Below are positions 8,503 through 18,131 of a DNA stretch of 64,000 nt, piece by piece. Both the position numbers and the translations under genes were made by a program. Location: the NCBI GenBank assembly GCA_964500805.1, contig CAZCQH010000022.1, forward strand, positions 23,467 through 87,466, given 5' to 3'. Origin of the DNA: Ga0077555 sp964500805 (GTDB lineage: Bacteria > Pseudomonadota > Alphaproteobacteria > Rhizobiales > Hyphomicrobiaceae). The stretch's first letter is position 1. Each line of letters opens with the position of its first letter. Below the pieces are notes generated by a model. The model did not search any database. It was not told where the DNA came from and was given only the letters and a program-made list of their open reading frames with translations.

Positions 8503-8901
8503 ATGGGCATTTTCAGCGAGATCTTCAGCTGGTGGGGCGGCAATACCTGGTCCAACCGTATCTATACGGCACTGCGCGGCCGCTTGGTCGGCACCGACGC
8601 GGAAGGAAATCGCTACTACGTCCAGAGCCGGGGGGTAGGCCCGCTTGGCGTTCCTCGCCGCTGGGTCATTTTCAAGAATTACGCTGAGGCATCGAAGATC
8701 CCGCCGGAGTGGCACGGCTGGATGCACTATACGGTCGACTCACCGCCGACTGAGGAAAACTACCAGCCGCGGCCTTGGCAGAAGCCCCATCGCGAGAATA
8801 TGACCGGTACGGCCGAAGCTTACCGCCCGCAGGGTTCGATTTTGGTCGCGGGGAGACGGCCTCAGGCAACGGGCGACTATCAAGCCTGGAAACCCGAATG
8901 A
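8503..8901 (+). CDS. NADH:ubiquinone oxidoreductase accessory subunit, NDUFA12 (B17.2) family
   Basis: A 132-residue homologue of mitochondrial complex I subunit NDUFA12, found as a supernumerary subunit in alphaproteobacterial complex I. The family pattern is clear: TALRGRLVGTDAEGNRYY near residue 25, RRWVIF near residue 50, PPEWHGWMHY near residue 66 and a proline-rich tail (NYQPRPWQKPHREN) near residue 90. I chose the ATG at 8503 because it begins just before the conserved region; an upstream in-frame start adds an Arg-rich stretch that does not look coding. It is followed by the DUF2155 gene. This pairing with complex I biogenesis is typical of alphaproteobacteria and supports the taxonomic call. 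Confidence 0.92.
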   Translation: MGIFSEIFSWWGGNTWSNRIYTALRGRLVGTDAEGNRYYVQSRGVGPLGVPRRWVIFKNYAEASKIPPEWHGWMHYTVDSPPTEENYQPRPWQKPHRENMTGTAEAYRPQGSILVAGRRPQATGDYQAWKPE

Positions 8902-9024
8902 ACACGGATGCGATCGTGCCTTGGTCACGCTGACGCCGCTTTTCCGGCCAAGGGTATCGCTCGCGTCCTGTTTGGTTCGAGCCTAGACGCGCGTTCTGAC
9001 GCCAGGGGGCATTGCTGGTACTGT

Positions 9025-9615
9025 ATGCTGGTTCGGCAGAACAACACCGCTTCGCTCGGATGCCGAGCCGCCATCGCACTTTTCGGCGCGGCGCTCCTCG
9101 TCACCGCTAGTGTACCGGCTGCGGCTCAGCGCATCGAGAACGGAGTCGCGGTTTTTGCTGCCCTCGACAAGGTTACGGCGCGGATATCCAAGCTGGAGGT
9201 CAAGCTCGGTGAGACGGCGAAGTTTGGCGCCTTGAAGATCGTTGCTCGAGCCTGCTACTCGCGCTCGCCGACCGAACCACCCAAAACGACGTCGTTCGTC
9301 GAAGTGCAAGAGACGTTGCTTGACGGCAAGGAGCAACGCATCTTCTCCGGCTGGATGTTTGCCGAGAGCCCCGGCCTCAATGCTCTCGAGCACCCGGTCT
9401 TCGATCTCTGGCTGACCGAGTGTTCGACGCCCGTTAGAGCCTCAAGCCAGAAAGGCGCGCCGCCGGCGGCCGCTGCTGCGCCTCCGCCGGGGACGCCTCC
9501 CGCCAAGGGCCGTCAGCAGCCTGCAGCCGGTGCTGTGCCGGCTCCAAGTCAACCCTGGTCGGCAAACGCGCCCGATGATGAGCCGCTCGCGCCGCGCCGG
9601 CGCCCGCCGCGCTGA
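9025..9615 (+). CDS. DUF2155 domain-containing exported protein
   Basis: A 196-residue protein with an N-terminal signal peptide (hydrophobic stretch ending in AAAQ near residue 35). It then carries a DUF2155-like domain in which VAVFAALDKVTARISKLEV, CYSR and VFDLWLTEC are recognisable, followed by a Pro/Ala-rich tail. It is predicted periplasmic or outer-membrane associated. The function of this family is not known to me. The start at 9025 is chosen because it places the signal peptide at the N-terminus. It follows the NDUFA12-like gene by about 120 bases on the same strand. Confidence 0.8.
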   Translation: MLVRQNNTASLGCRAAIALFGAALLVTASVPAAAQRIENGVAVFAALDKVTARISKLEVKLGETAKFGALKIVARACYSRSPTEPPKTTSFVEVQETLLDGKEQRIFSGWMFAESPGLNALEHPVFDLWLTECSTPVRASSQKGAPPAAAAAPPPGTPPAKGRQQPAAGAVPAPSQPWSANAPDDEPLAPRRRPPR

Positions 9616-9633
9616 TAACCGCGCCTCACTGCT

Positions 9634-11808
9634 TCAAGCCACGACCGCGTTCCTCGCCCAATACTGGCGCAGCATCACGGGTGAGGCGAGCGCCAGGCCG
9701 ATCAGCGTCATCGTCCGGCTCGGCGTTATGACCAGTAGAGAAGCCGAGAAGAGCAGCAGCCGCTCCCACCTCTGCATGGGGCCGAACGCGAAGCCGGTCA
9801 GCGCCGCAGCCAGCATCACGATGCCAACCGTGCACCCGAGCGTCGTTTCGATGAATTCGGGCCAAGTGAATCCTTTGGCCACGATCAGCAGTGCCGGCGA
9901 GTAGACGAAGACGAACGGCACCAGCGCCTTGGCGAGCCCGAGCCGGAAGGCGGTGTTCCCGGATCTGAACGGATCCGCACCCGCCATGCTGGCGCCGGCG
10001 TAGGCCGCGAGCGCCACCGGCGGCGTGATGTCGGCGAGCACGCCATAATAGAACACGAAGAAGTGGGCGACGATGGGTTCGACCTTCATCATCGCCAGTG
10101 CAGGTGCTGCTACGGTCACCATGATGATGTAGGTCGCTGTCGTCGGCACGCCGGTGCCGAGCAGGATGCACACGATTGCCGTCATCACCAGCGTGTAGAA
10201 AAGCGCCATGCCCTGCAGGCTGAAGAACGGCAGGACTGCGCTGGTGTAGGTGGCGAACATGCTGGCCGCATTGGTGACGATACCCGACAGCTTGAAGCCG
10301 ACGCCTGTCAGGGTGACGATGCCGACGATGATCCCGACCGTCGCCGCTGCCGCGCCAACGCTGATCGCATACTTGGCGCCAAGCACGAACGCATCGACGA
10401 TCTCCGCCAGGCGCAGTTTGCCCTCTTCGTCCGTGGACACGCCCCAGGTGCAAACAACCAGGCTACCAGCCGCGATGAGACCAGTCCCGAGCCAGGTGCT
10501 GAGTTGATCGGTGACCACAGCGGCGATGATCGCCAGCAGGAATCCCACGGCGACATAAGGATTGCGGCGCGTGAGGCCGACCACGATGCATGCCGTTATC
10601 CCCCAGAACGCCGCGAGGTAGGGCGTGAAGCCAGAGAACAGCACGATGAGCAAAACGAACAGCGGGATCGATGTCGGCCAATCCCGCTTGATCACCGCAC
10701 CGACAACCGGCAGCTCGGCACTTGAGAGACCCCGCATTCCGAGCTTTTTCGCCTCGAAGTGAACCTGGCAGAAGACACCGAAAAAGTGCATCACCGCGGG
10801 CACGACGGCAGCCAGCACGATCGTCTGGTAGGAAACACCGAGGAACTCGACCATCAGGAACGCGGCCGCTCCCATGATCGGCGGCGTGATTTGCCCGCCG
10901 GTTGCAGCGGTCGACTCGACGGCGGCCGCGAAGTGCCGCGGATAGCCGATGCGAATCATCATTGGAATGGTGAGTGAGCCCACGGTCACGGTATTTGCGA
11001 TCGACGAGCCTGAGATCATGCCGAACAGGCCAGAGGCAAAGATCGACACCTTCGCCGGACCGCCGGAGAAGCGACCTGCAATTGCTGTTGCCAGATCGAT
11101 GAAGAAGCGGCCAAGCCCGATGCGTGTCGCCAGCACGCCGAACAGCACGTAGTGGAAGACGTAGGTCGCAACAACACCCAGCGCCACCCCATAGATGCCC
11201 TGGCTCGTCAGATAGAGGTGGTTGACCACGCCTTTCCAGTTGTTCCCGGCATGATTGAGAATGCCCGGCAGGCTCGGCCCGAATAGCGCATAGAGGATCA
11301 GCACGATGGAGATGATCGGCAATGCAGCGCCGACGCTGCGTCGGCAGGCTTCGAGCAGTACGACGATCAAGATCGTGCCCATCACCCAGTCGATCGTCAG
11401 TGGATTTCCGACCCGGAACTGCAAGTCGTGAAACACCCACGGGACGTAGAGACTGGTGACGACCGCCGCCAGGAAGCATGCCCAGTCCAGCCAGCTGATG
11501 CCGAGTGGGTGCATCGCGCTCGACGGGCGCACCTCGCTGGCGCGCATCTTGAACATGGGAAAGACGAGGAAGATGAGCCCAACGACCAGCGCCATGTGAA
11601 TGCCGCGATGCGTCGTCTCCGGCAGCAGGCCAAATCCCGCCGTGTAGTAGTGGAAGAACGAGAGTCCGAGCAGCATCGCTGCCACGAGCCACGCCGCTTT
11701 CGGCAGCAGCGGTCGGAACGACATCTCGGGATCGAGCTCAGCTTCGAGCTTCTGCAGCTCGGCATCACTCAGCGGTTGACCCGGCGTTGTCGTCACCATC
11801 TCGCTCAC
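9634..11808 (-). CDS. TRAP transporter fused small/large permease (DctQM type)
   Basis: A 724-residue protein with roughly 16 or more hydrophobic segments. The N-terminal third is like the four-helix DctQ subunit and the remainder is the DctM permease, with typical stretches such as GLFGMISGSSIANTVTVGS and TGGQITPPIMGAAAFLM and a second repeat with LGTGVPTTATYIIMV. TRAP transporters use sodium or proton gradients to import organic acids caught by a periplasmic receptor, and fused permeases usually pair with TAXI-type receptors. No such receptor gene is adjacent. The gene lies alone between the DUF2155 gene (convergent) and the asmA-like gene. Confidence 0.92.
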   Translation of the reverse strand: MSEMVTTTPGQPLSDAELQKLEAELDPEMSFRPLLPKAAWLVAAMLLGLSFFHYYTAGFGLLPETTHRGIHMALVVGLIFLVFPMFKMRASEVRPSSAMHPLGISWLDWACFLAAVVTSLYVPWVFHDLQFRVGNPLTIDWVMGTILIVVLLEACRRSVGAALPIISIVLILYALFGPSLPGILNHAGNNWKGVVNHLYLTSQGIYGVALGVVATYVFHYVLFGVLATRIGLGRFFIDLATAIAGRFSGGPAKVSIFASGLFGMISGSSIANTVTVGSLTIPMMIRIGYPRHFAAAVESTAATGGQITPPIMGAAAFLMVEFLGVSYQTIVLAAVVPAVMHFFGVFCQVHFEAKKLGMRGLSSAELPVVGAVIKRDWPTSIPLFVLLIVLFSGFTPYLAAFWGITACIVVGLTRRNPYVAVGFLLAIIAAVVTDQLSTWLGTGLIAAGSLVVCTWGVSTDEEGKLRLAEIVDAFVLGAKYAISVGAAAATVGIIVGIVTLTGVGFKLSGIVTNAASMFATYTSAVLPFFSLQGMALFYTLVMTAIVCILLGTGVPTTATYIIMVTVAAPALAMMKVEPIVAHFFVFYYGVLADITPPVALAAYAGASMAGADPFRSGNTAFRLGLAKALVPFVFVYSPALLIVAKGFTWPEFIETTLGCTVGIVMLAAALTGFAFGPMQRWERLLLFSASLLVITPSRTMTLIGLALASPVMLRQYWARNAVVA

Positions 11809-11903
11809 AGCCCATCGATTGCCGCGCTATGCGTTCGCGTAATAGCCCAGGCAGCTCCGGCGGGCAAACATCGCAGATTGCCAGCCAGGTCGCCGAAGCA
11901 CAC

Positions 11904-14900
11904 TCAGTTTGCTGTGCGGCCGAGCTCACGGAAAATGTCCCGCACGGGGCGGCTGGCGGGCCGAGGTTGTGGCGGCGCCCCGATCTGCGCAGGCCGCTGG
12001 GTCGCCGACTGCGGTCTGATACCCTCGGCAAGTCCGGATGCCTCCTGAGCGCTTGGAGTGTCCGCCGAGCTCGGAGTGTCCGCCGAGGTTGCCTCGCCAC
12101 CAGGCGTGCCCCCCGGTAGAGGAACAGCCGTCGCCGCTACTGGCGCGCGCGGCGGTGCGTCGTTCGACTGCACTCCGGGCGACACGGCGTCCGAACGCGA
12201 GCCCGGCGTGATGCCGGGCTGCGGCGACTCGCTCCTTTGCGGCTGCCAACTGGGCAGCGGTGGTGGTGCCGGCTCCGCAGGCGTCTCGCGCTCGAGCCGG
12301 GCACGCTCCTCGTCCTGTCGCCGCACGCGCTCGAGCTCCTCGAGATCGCGCTCCATTTTTCGGACGACGATCTCGCGTTCGAGTTCTTCGAGCTGAAGTT
12401 TCGGATCGATGGAGCCTAGCTGGGCGAGTGGTCCGGCGTAGACGACCGATATGCCCGGCAGCTGTCGGCGCGCCGAGATATCGGCTCGCTGCGAGCCACT
12501 TGCCGGGGCCGCTGGCGTCGGCTCGATCCTCCACTCACTGTCGATCCGCATGGCTTCTAAGTCGATCACGGTCGTTCCGGACACGCGCCCATCCGGCGTC
12601 TGGGCGGTCATAGGTGTCAGCCGCGCGACGCCATCCGCGATTGCCACGGGAACGGTGCGCTGACCAAGTGGCAAAACGCCTGCAGACAATGCCAGCTCGA
12701 GGCGCTGTTTCAGCTGATCGGTTGCATTCTCCGCTTTCGCCGCGAGAACAGCGTCTGCCGCATCTTTGATCGCGCGCGGCGACAAATGAGTGAGCTTTGC
12801 CTGGGCAATCGAAAGCTCGCCGGTTCCGCGCAGCGCCGCGATAATACCGCGCGGGCTCAGTGCTTGCGACTCGAGCTCGGCCTTGAAGGCGAGCTGGCCG
12901 GTCACCGCCGGCTTTTCTCCCTTCACTGCAAGCGCTTCCAGCTTGGCACCTGCCATTGCCAAGGTTCCGCGCGCCCGCGTACCTGACGGCGCTCGCTCCA
13001 GGTTCACGGAACCGACAGCTTGGCCTCCGAGCGCATGGCCGTCCGTAAGCGCGAGCTCCAGACCGTTTTCCCTGGACGCAAGCTGCAGTGTCGATTTGCC
13101 AAGAGCTACGCCAGGCAGCAGCTCGAAGCGCGGTGTGTCGAGACTGAGCTGCCAACGCCAGCCTGAGAGCGCGCTGAAGTCGAATGTGCCGTCGTTCCAA
13201 GGGGATCCTGACTTGCCGTCGCGAGCCGCGCCTGCGTCCGGCGCAGCAACCGTCAAGGCATCCAGCACAGCCGGGAGACTGACGACGCTGGCAATGGCAG
13301 TGCCTTTTAGCAGCAATTGCGCCTGATCAGTCTCTGCAAGCTGCTCCACCTTGCCCGACACAATCGCATCGCCGAGCTGCAGGCGATCGGACGATAGCCG
13401 CAGTCGCCCTGGCTGACCGGCTATGGCGACAACGCCTTGCAGCCGCTTGCCCCGAAGCGACGGTCGCTCTCTGCCTGAAGCCGAAGGAGCCAATGCCGCC
13501 AGGTCCGGCACGGTCGCACGCAGTTGGCCGTCCACATTGGGCCGCGCCTGATCATCTATTGATAGCTGTCCGCGGAATTCGGCGCTGAGTCGCTGCCACT
13601 CGAGCGACGCCAGTGACACGAGACCGCCTTTCGCAGTGCCGATCGCCCGGACTGAAACGCGGGCTGGACCGAACATGGCATTCGCCGCGCTGGCCGCTCC
13701 CGTGAGAATCTCTGGCGCGATCGCGTCGAACATGCGCCGCGCATCGGGACCTTCGAGCGTTGCAGCCAGGTTCGTCCGCCACTCGCGCCAGCTCGCTCCG
13801 CCCGTCTCGATGCGGGCGGTAACGGAGCCGCGCTGTCCCCCGAGCAGCCCGTCCGCGCTGAGGTCATAAGCATCCGGCGAAGTCTCACCGACACGTAAAC
13901 GGCCAGCCATGCGCAGTGGCATCAGGCTTTCGGAACGTCGCCGGTCAGGAATCCAACTGTCACCCTGGCCGAGCAGCTTCAGCAGCTCGGTAAGGCCCTC
14001 GGGCGTGTCCGCGGTCACCGTATACGCCAGACTGCCCTTGGCACCTGGCTGCGAGAGACCGGCAATGTCACCTTGCACCTCGAGCGACCACCCGTCAGAC
14101 CCGATTTTCAGCAGCGGAATCGAAAGATTGCCGTTCTGAACCTTCAAATCGGCAGTGACATCACGGAACGCCGCAGTGCCCGCCAGGACGCGGCCGATGC
14201 GCAATTTGATGTTCGCGTCTGGTAATGCTGTCGATGTACTTGTGGTGCCAAGTGTGCGGGCTTTCTCTCCGAGCACGCGGATGGCGTCGGCTGCTCCCGA
14301 CTTGCCGCCCATCAGTGGCGTCAAATCCAGCTCGGCTCCTTCGAGCGACAGCGCGATATCCCGGGACGGCCCGGTCAGCCTCACCGCGGCTTCGCCCGTG
14401 ATGCTGCTTCCAGCAAGCTGCAGTACGAGATTTGAGATGGCCACGCGCTCAGGACTGAGCGCAACGCGCCCCGCCAAATGAAACGGACCGTCGCGCCCGA
14501 TCTCCGGCAGCGCGAGGTGTCGGCCTGCCCAATTGGCGAAGCGCGTGGAGCTGGCCCCGCGCAAGATCACATCGCCATTGAAAGCGGCGGAGTCACCTGT
14601 GGCGTCGAGCAGCCCGGAGGCCTGGAGCTTGCTGTTGCCGGGCAGGCCGGCCGCGGCCTGCAGATGAAGTCCCGTCTCTTTGCGCTCGAGAATCAGCGTG
14701 AGTCCACTCACGACGTCACTGCCGAGATTTGCCTGCTCGAGAGAAATGCGCGCCGTTGCCGGTGTCCCGGCAGGCAGCTGGTCGGCGAGCTTCTTGGCGA
14801 ACCGCCGCAGAAGCTCGGGCACCGGCGTCGCTGCACCGGCTCCAAGGATTCGGTCGAGGTCGAGCCATCGCGATGAAAGCGCGACATTGGCATTGAGCTT

Positions 14901-15821
14901 CGGCTGCCAATCGATCTGGGCCTCGCCGACCGCGAGCTGAGGACGGCCGTCCTGCTCGAAGCTGAGCGCAATGTCGGACACCTTGGCCCCGGCTGTGTTG
15001 GCCGCGACGGTGCCCTTCATTTCGAAGGACACGTCCGCGCTGGTCTTGGCACCATCGTCCGAGGTGGGCAGCGGAAGCTTGGCGGTCAGCTCCCCGCTCA
15101 ACACCGGCTTGTTGAGCAGATCCTGAACCTGCCCGTCGATAGTGTAGCTTGCGCCGCTGGCAGGTGAGCGCATTGTGCCTTTCAAGCGGACACTGCCATC
15201 CGCTTCCATGCGCGCAGTGGACAGGCGCAACTCTCGGGCGCCGCCCTGCAGAATGAAGGCAAGCGATGTTCGGTAAGGCCCTTCCAGCGCGGCGGCCGAA
15301 ATTTCGCCGTTGACGTGGTCGATGCGGCCCTTCTCGTCGCCGGATGCGTCCAGCAAGGCAATCGAGCCATCATTGACGCGCACTTGGCCGAGCGACACCT
15401 GATTTGGAACGAAGGCGGCCTTCTCCGGCCGCTCCGCAAGACTCGACCAATTGCCGCTACCTTGGCCATCGAGAACCAAGGTCAGCTGTGGCTTCCGAAG
15501 CTCGATTTCCGTCGCTTCCAGATTCCCACGGAAAAGCGGCGAGATAGCCAGCCAGACAGTCAGATCCTCAGCTCGGAACAGCGGCTCGCCGACGGCGGCG
15601 AAGGTGTCGGCGATCCGCACTTTTTCCAACCGGAAGTAGGGCGTCGGCAGCAGCCGAAGGTTCACTTTGCCGCCGACCCGGATCTCGCGGCCGAGAAGCT
15701 TTGTCGCCTCCTCCTCGAGCACGCCACGATACCGGGTCCAGTCCACGAACACCGGCACGACGAAGAGGGCGGCCAATAGGCCGACCAGCACGCCCCCGAT
15801 GATGAGCAGGACTCGGTTCAT
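11904..15821 (-). CDS. AsmA family protein
   Basis: A 1305-residue protein with a single N-terminal membrane anchor (LLIIGGVLVGLLAALFVVPV) followed by the AsmA N-terminal signature (FVDWTRYRGVLEEEATKLLG, then RVGGKVNLRLLPTPYFRLEK). The long middle is beta-rich, as in AsmA/TamB-like proteins that bridge the inner and outer membranes and affect lipid or outer-membrane protein traffic. The C-terminal AsmA_2-type region (GTGELSIAQAKLTH, then GVLPLGQRTVPVAIADGVARL) precedes a highly charged Glu/Arg coiled coil near residue 1150. A Pro/Ser-rich tail ends the protein. It is divergent from speD. Confidence 0.9.
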   Translation of the reverse strand: MNRVLLIIGGVLVGLLAALFVVPVFVDWTRYRGVLEEEATKLLGREIRVGGKVNLRLLPTPYFRLEKVRIADTFAAVGEPLFRAEDLTVWLAISPLFRGNLEATEIELRKPQLTLVLDGQGSGNWSSLAERPEKAAFVPNQVSLGQVRVNDGSIALLDASGDEKGRIDHVNGEISAAALEGPYRTSLAFILQGGARELRLSTARMEADGSVRLKGTMRSPASGASYTIDGQVQDLLNKPVLSGELTAKLPLPTSDDGAKTSADVSFEMKGTVAANTAGAKVSDIALSFEQDGRPQLAVGEAQIDWQPKLNANVALSSRWLDLDRILGAGAATPVPELLRRFAKKLADQLPAGTPATARISLEQANLGSDVVSGLTLILERKETGLHLQAAAGLPGNSKLQASGLLDATGDSAAFNGDVILRGASSTRFANWAGRHLALPEIGRDGPFHLAGRVALSPERVAISNLVLQLAGSSITGEAAVRLTGPSRDIALSLEGAELDLTPLMGGKSGAADAIRVLGEKARTLGTTSTSTALPDANIKLRIGRVLAGTAAFRDVTADLKVQNGNLSIPLLKIGSDGWSLEVQGDIAGLSQPGAKGSLAYTVTADTPEGLTELLKLLGQGDSWIPDRRRSESLMPLRMAGRLRVGETSPDAYDLSADGLLGGQRGSVTARIETGGASWREWRTNLAATLEGPDARRMFDAIAPEILTGAASAANAMFGPARVSVRAIGTAKGGLVSLASLEWQRLSAEFRGQLSIDDQARPNVDGQLRATVPDLAALAPSASGRERPSLRGKRLQGVVAIAGQPGRLRLSSDRLQLGDAIVSGKVEQLAETDQAQLLLKGTAIASVVSLPAVLDALTVAAPDAGAARDGKSGSPWNDGTFDFSALSGWRWQLSLDTPRFELLPGVALGKSTLQLASRENGLELALTDGHALGGQAVGSVNLERAPSGTRARGTLAMAGAKLEALAVKGEKPAVTGQLAFKAELESQALSPRGIIAALRGTGELSIAQAKLTHLSPRAIKDAADAVLAAKAENATDQLKQRLELALSAGVLPLGQRTVPVAIADGVARLTPMTAQTPDGRVSGTTVIDLEAMRIDSEWRIEPTPAAPASGSQRADISARRQLPGISVVYAGPLAQLGSIDPKLQLEELEREIVVRKMERDLEELERVRRQDEERARLERETPAEPAPPPLPSWQPQRSESPQPGITPGSRSDAVSPGVQSNDAPPRAPVAATAVPLPGGTPGGEATSADTPSSADTPSAQEASGLAEGIRPQSATQRPAQIGAPPQPRPASRPVRDIFRELGRTAN

Positions 15822-16356
15822 GCGGCCCTATCGGTACGGGCGGCGCCGCAGAAAGCCGCCACGCGATGTGTTCTCACGAGCATATGCTTACGAGAGGCTG
15901 CTGGGGTCAATGGCTCCGCTGATGCTTTGTGTCTCGCCGTCGTCTGCATCGCGGGCCATTTCGCTCGCGCCCGTGGTCTCGACCTGCAAACCTGTGTTGA
16001 ATGCATCGCCTCGCGCCTCGAATCACTTTGAGCGGTGCTGGCGGGCTTCGAGCCGCCATCTTCACCACCTGCGCGACGCTGGCTCACGGGACGCATCGCG
16101 ACAGTTTGTCCTTCTACGGCTGACAATCGAAATTCGCGCCAATTATTGAGCTTTTTGCACCCTCTTAATGACCGGTTAGCGGCGTGCGGAATTTTTTTGT
16201 TGCGTGGGTCATTTTTGGTCTTGCACGGGGGGGCAATTGGCCTCATATGCGGGCCTGCCGTTCGTCCACCTGCCCTTAAGGTCAAGGACACATCCCCAAA
16301 CCCCAAAGGTAAGGAGCGGACGGGTCACAATCTGTCTACTGGTTGGGGAGGGTCTG
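15822..16356. other. Intergenic region upstream of asmA-like gene and speD
   Basis: About 535 bases between two divergent genes. It must hold both promoters. The last 160 bases before speD are locally AT-rich, with runs of T and a G-run around 16227-16233, and probably form the speD 5' leader. I could not recognise a known riboswitch or an RNA gene. No short reading frame here looks coding. Confidence 0.5.
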
Positions 16357-16935
16357 ATGGCCTACAAAGACACCCTCTTCCAATTGGGGATGGACTTGAC
16401 TCGTTCAAGCCCCGCCCAAAAGGAAGAATCCACGAGCGAAATCGCGCCTGTCGCGCATTCGGAAGAGCGTAAAGACTTCTTCATCGAGCGTGATGGCGTG
16501 AGGTTTGCGGGAACGCACCTCATCATCGACCTGTTCGGCGCCAAGCGTCTGGACGACCTCAAGCACATTGAGCGCACGCTCAAGCGGTGCGTTGAGGTGG
16601 CCGGTGCGACGCTGCTCCACATCCATCTCCACCACTTCACGCCCAATGGCGGTGTGTCGGGCGTGGCGGTGCTGTCGGAGAGCCACATTTCGATCCACAG
16701 CTGGCCCGAGGCCGATTATGCGGCCTTGGACGTCTTCATGTGCGGCGAGTCGAAGCCGCATCTCGCGATCGACGTGCTGAAGCAGGCCTTTTCCGCCCAG
16801 GACGTCGTGGTGAAGGAGCACAAGCGCGGCGAGGAGCTCGAGCAGCTCAAGTGGCAGGCGGCGTCCTCGAAGAAGGCGCCGGTTCGCCTTCCGAAGCCGA
16901 TCAAGCAGCACCGCGCGGTTGCCGCGGTGGCCTGA
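16357..16935 (+). CDS. speD: S-adenosylmethionine decarboxylase proenzyme
   Basis: A 192-residue pyruvoyl enzyme that decarboxylates S-adenosylmethionine to provide the aminopropyl donor for spermidine synthesis. The self-cleavage site is visible as LSESHISIHSWPE, with cleavage expected between Glu108 and Ser109. His114 and Cys129 have exactly the +5 and +20 spacing of the processing and catalytic residues in the bacterial class 1b enzyme. The start is set by a strong GGGGAGGG ribosome site just before the ATG at 16357. Compared with the Thermotoga enzyme there are about 45 extra N-terminal residues and a Lys-rich tail. speE lies downstream, separated by a hairpin. Confidence 0.95.
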   Translation: MAYKDTLFQLGMDLTRSSPAQKEESTSEIAPVAHSEERKDFFIERDGVRFAGTHLIIDLFGAKRLDDLKHIERTLKRCVEVAGATLLHIHLHHFTPNGGVSGVAVLSESHISIHSWPEADYAALDVFMCGESKPHLAIDVLKQAFSAQDVVVKEHKRGEELEQLKWQAASSKKAPVRLPKPIKQHRAVAAVA

Positions 16936-16962
16936 GCCCTTCGCCCCTTGCTGAGAGTACCC

Positions 16963-16991
16963 GCGCCCCGGAGCCTGAGGCCCCGGGGCGC
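16963..16991 (+). terminator. GC hairpin between speD and speE
   Basis: Arms GCGCCCCGG (16963-16971) and CCGGGGCGC (16983-16991) form a 9-bp all-GC stem with an 11-base loop, 28 bases after the speD stop. No T-run follows, so it may be an attenuator or RNA-stabilising hairpin rather than a classical terminator. Confidence 0.45.
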
Positions 16992-17126
16992 TGCTGTATC
17001 GGGCGTGGTTCAGCACCGGGCTAATCTTGTTCCGACAAACCCTTGCAGCAGCTTGGCCAAGCGTGCGCGGCTGTTGTAATCACGCTCCGACACCGACAGC
17101 TGACGCGCCTCCCCGGAGCCTGCCCC

Positions 17127-18041
17127 ATGACCGCAACTTCCGAAGACCGCTGGATCGAGGAAACGTTCCATCCGCACTGGCGCGTCCGGCTCAAGGCCGA
17201 CAAGATCTTGCACGAGGTGAAGACCGACCACCAGCACCTCGTCATCTTCGAGAACGCCACCTGGGGCCGCGTGCTGATGCTCGACGGCGTCTGCCAGCTC
17301 ACCACGTCCGACGAGTTCGTCTATCACGAGATGATGGCGCACGTGCCGCTGATGGCCCTGAAGGACCCGACCCGCGTGCTCGTTGTCGGCGGCGGCGATG
17401 GCGGCGTACTCCGCGAAGTGTTGAAGCACCCGTCTGTCGAAAAAGCGACTCTGTGCGAAATCGACCGTTCCGTCGTCGATTTGTCGCTAGAGCATTACCC
17501 GGGGATCGCCGGCGGCTCGCTCGACGACCCGCGCACTGACCTCGTCATTGCCGATGGCCTCAAGTATGTCGCCGAGACCACTGAGAAGTTCGACGCGATC
17601 ATCGTCGACAGCTCCGAGCCGATCGGCCCATCCGCTGTCCTCCACACGCCGGAGTTCTTTGCGGATTGTAAGCGGGCACTGAACGAGGACGGCATCCTCG
17701 TCACCCAGAACGGCCTGCCCTTCCTGTTTCCGGAGCATCTTGCTGGTACCACGGGCGCCTTCGCGCGCCTGTTCAAGCACGTGGCGCCGTACATGTGCAC
17801 CCAGCCGTGCTACTTCGGCGGGCCTTTCGCGCTCAATTGGGCATCGGACGATGGCGACCATCTGGAGATGTCAGCTAAGAAGCTCGCAAAACGGTCCGAG
17901 AAGCGCAGCATCGCGACGAAGTACTGGACGCCCGAGGTTCACGTTGCCGCATTCGCCTTGCCCGGCTACGCGAAGAAGGTCGTCGACGCCGCCGTCGATT
18001 CGGTAAAATCCGAGGGCGGTAAGCCCAAGCGTAAGAAGTAG
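17127..18041 (+). CDS. speE: Polyamine aminopropyltransferase (spermidine synthase)
   Basis: A 304-residue cytoplasmic enzyme that transfers the aminopropyl group of decarboxylated AdoMet to a diamine, usually putrescine. Visible motifs are KTDHQHLVIFEN (33-44), LDGVCQLTTSDEFVYHEMM (52-70), the nucleotide-binding VGGGDGGVLREVL (87-99) and CEIDRSVV. The start at 17127 follows a GGAG site and excludes a longer upstream frame. The diamine-site motif normally reads DSTDP or DSSDP; here it is DSSEP, so the second acidic residue is Glu164 instead of Asp. The C-terminus is Lys-rich. It acts with speD just upstream. Confidence 0.93.
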   Translation: MTATSEDRWIEETFHPHWRVRLKADKILHEVKTDHQHLVIFENATWGRVLMLDGVCQLTTSDEFVYHEMMAHVPLMALKDPTRVLVVGGGDGGVLREVLKHPSVEKATLCEIDRSVVDLSLEHYPGIAGGSLDDPRTDLVIADGLKYVAETTEKFDAIIVDSSEPIGPSAVLHTPEFFADCKRALNEDGILVTQNGLPFLFPEHLAGTTGAFARLFKHVAPYMCTQPCYFGGPFALNWASDDGDHLEMSAKKLAKRSEKRSIATKYWTPEVHVAAFALPGYAKKVVDAAVDSVKSEGGKPKRKK

Positions 18042-18131
18042 GCGCGAATGCCAGGGTGCAACTGGATCGACGCCATTTGCAAGCGTGGTCTCTTGAACCT
18101 CACTGCCGTTTGAGCCCGCCAATCGTGGTCC

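Noticed and set aside
16030..16060. tRNA T-arm-like string (GGCGGGCTTCGAGCCGCC)
   Set aside because: No matching acceptor, D or anticodon arms could be built on either strand.
16204..16357. Longer SpeD start upstream at 16204
   Set aside because: The extension has no SpeD-like features and the ATG at 16357 has an ideal ribosome site.
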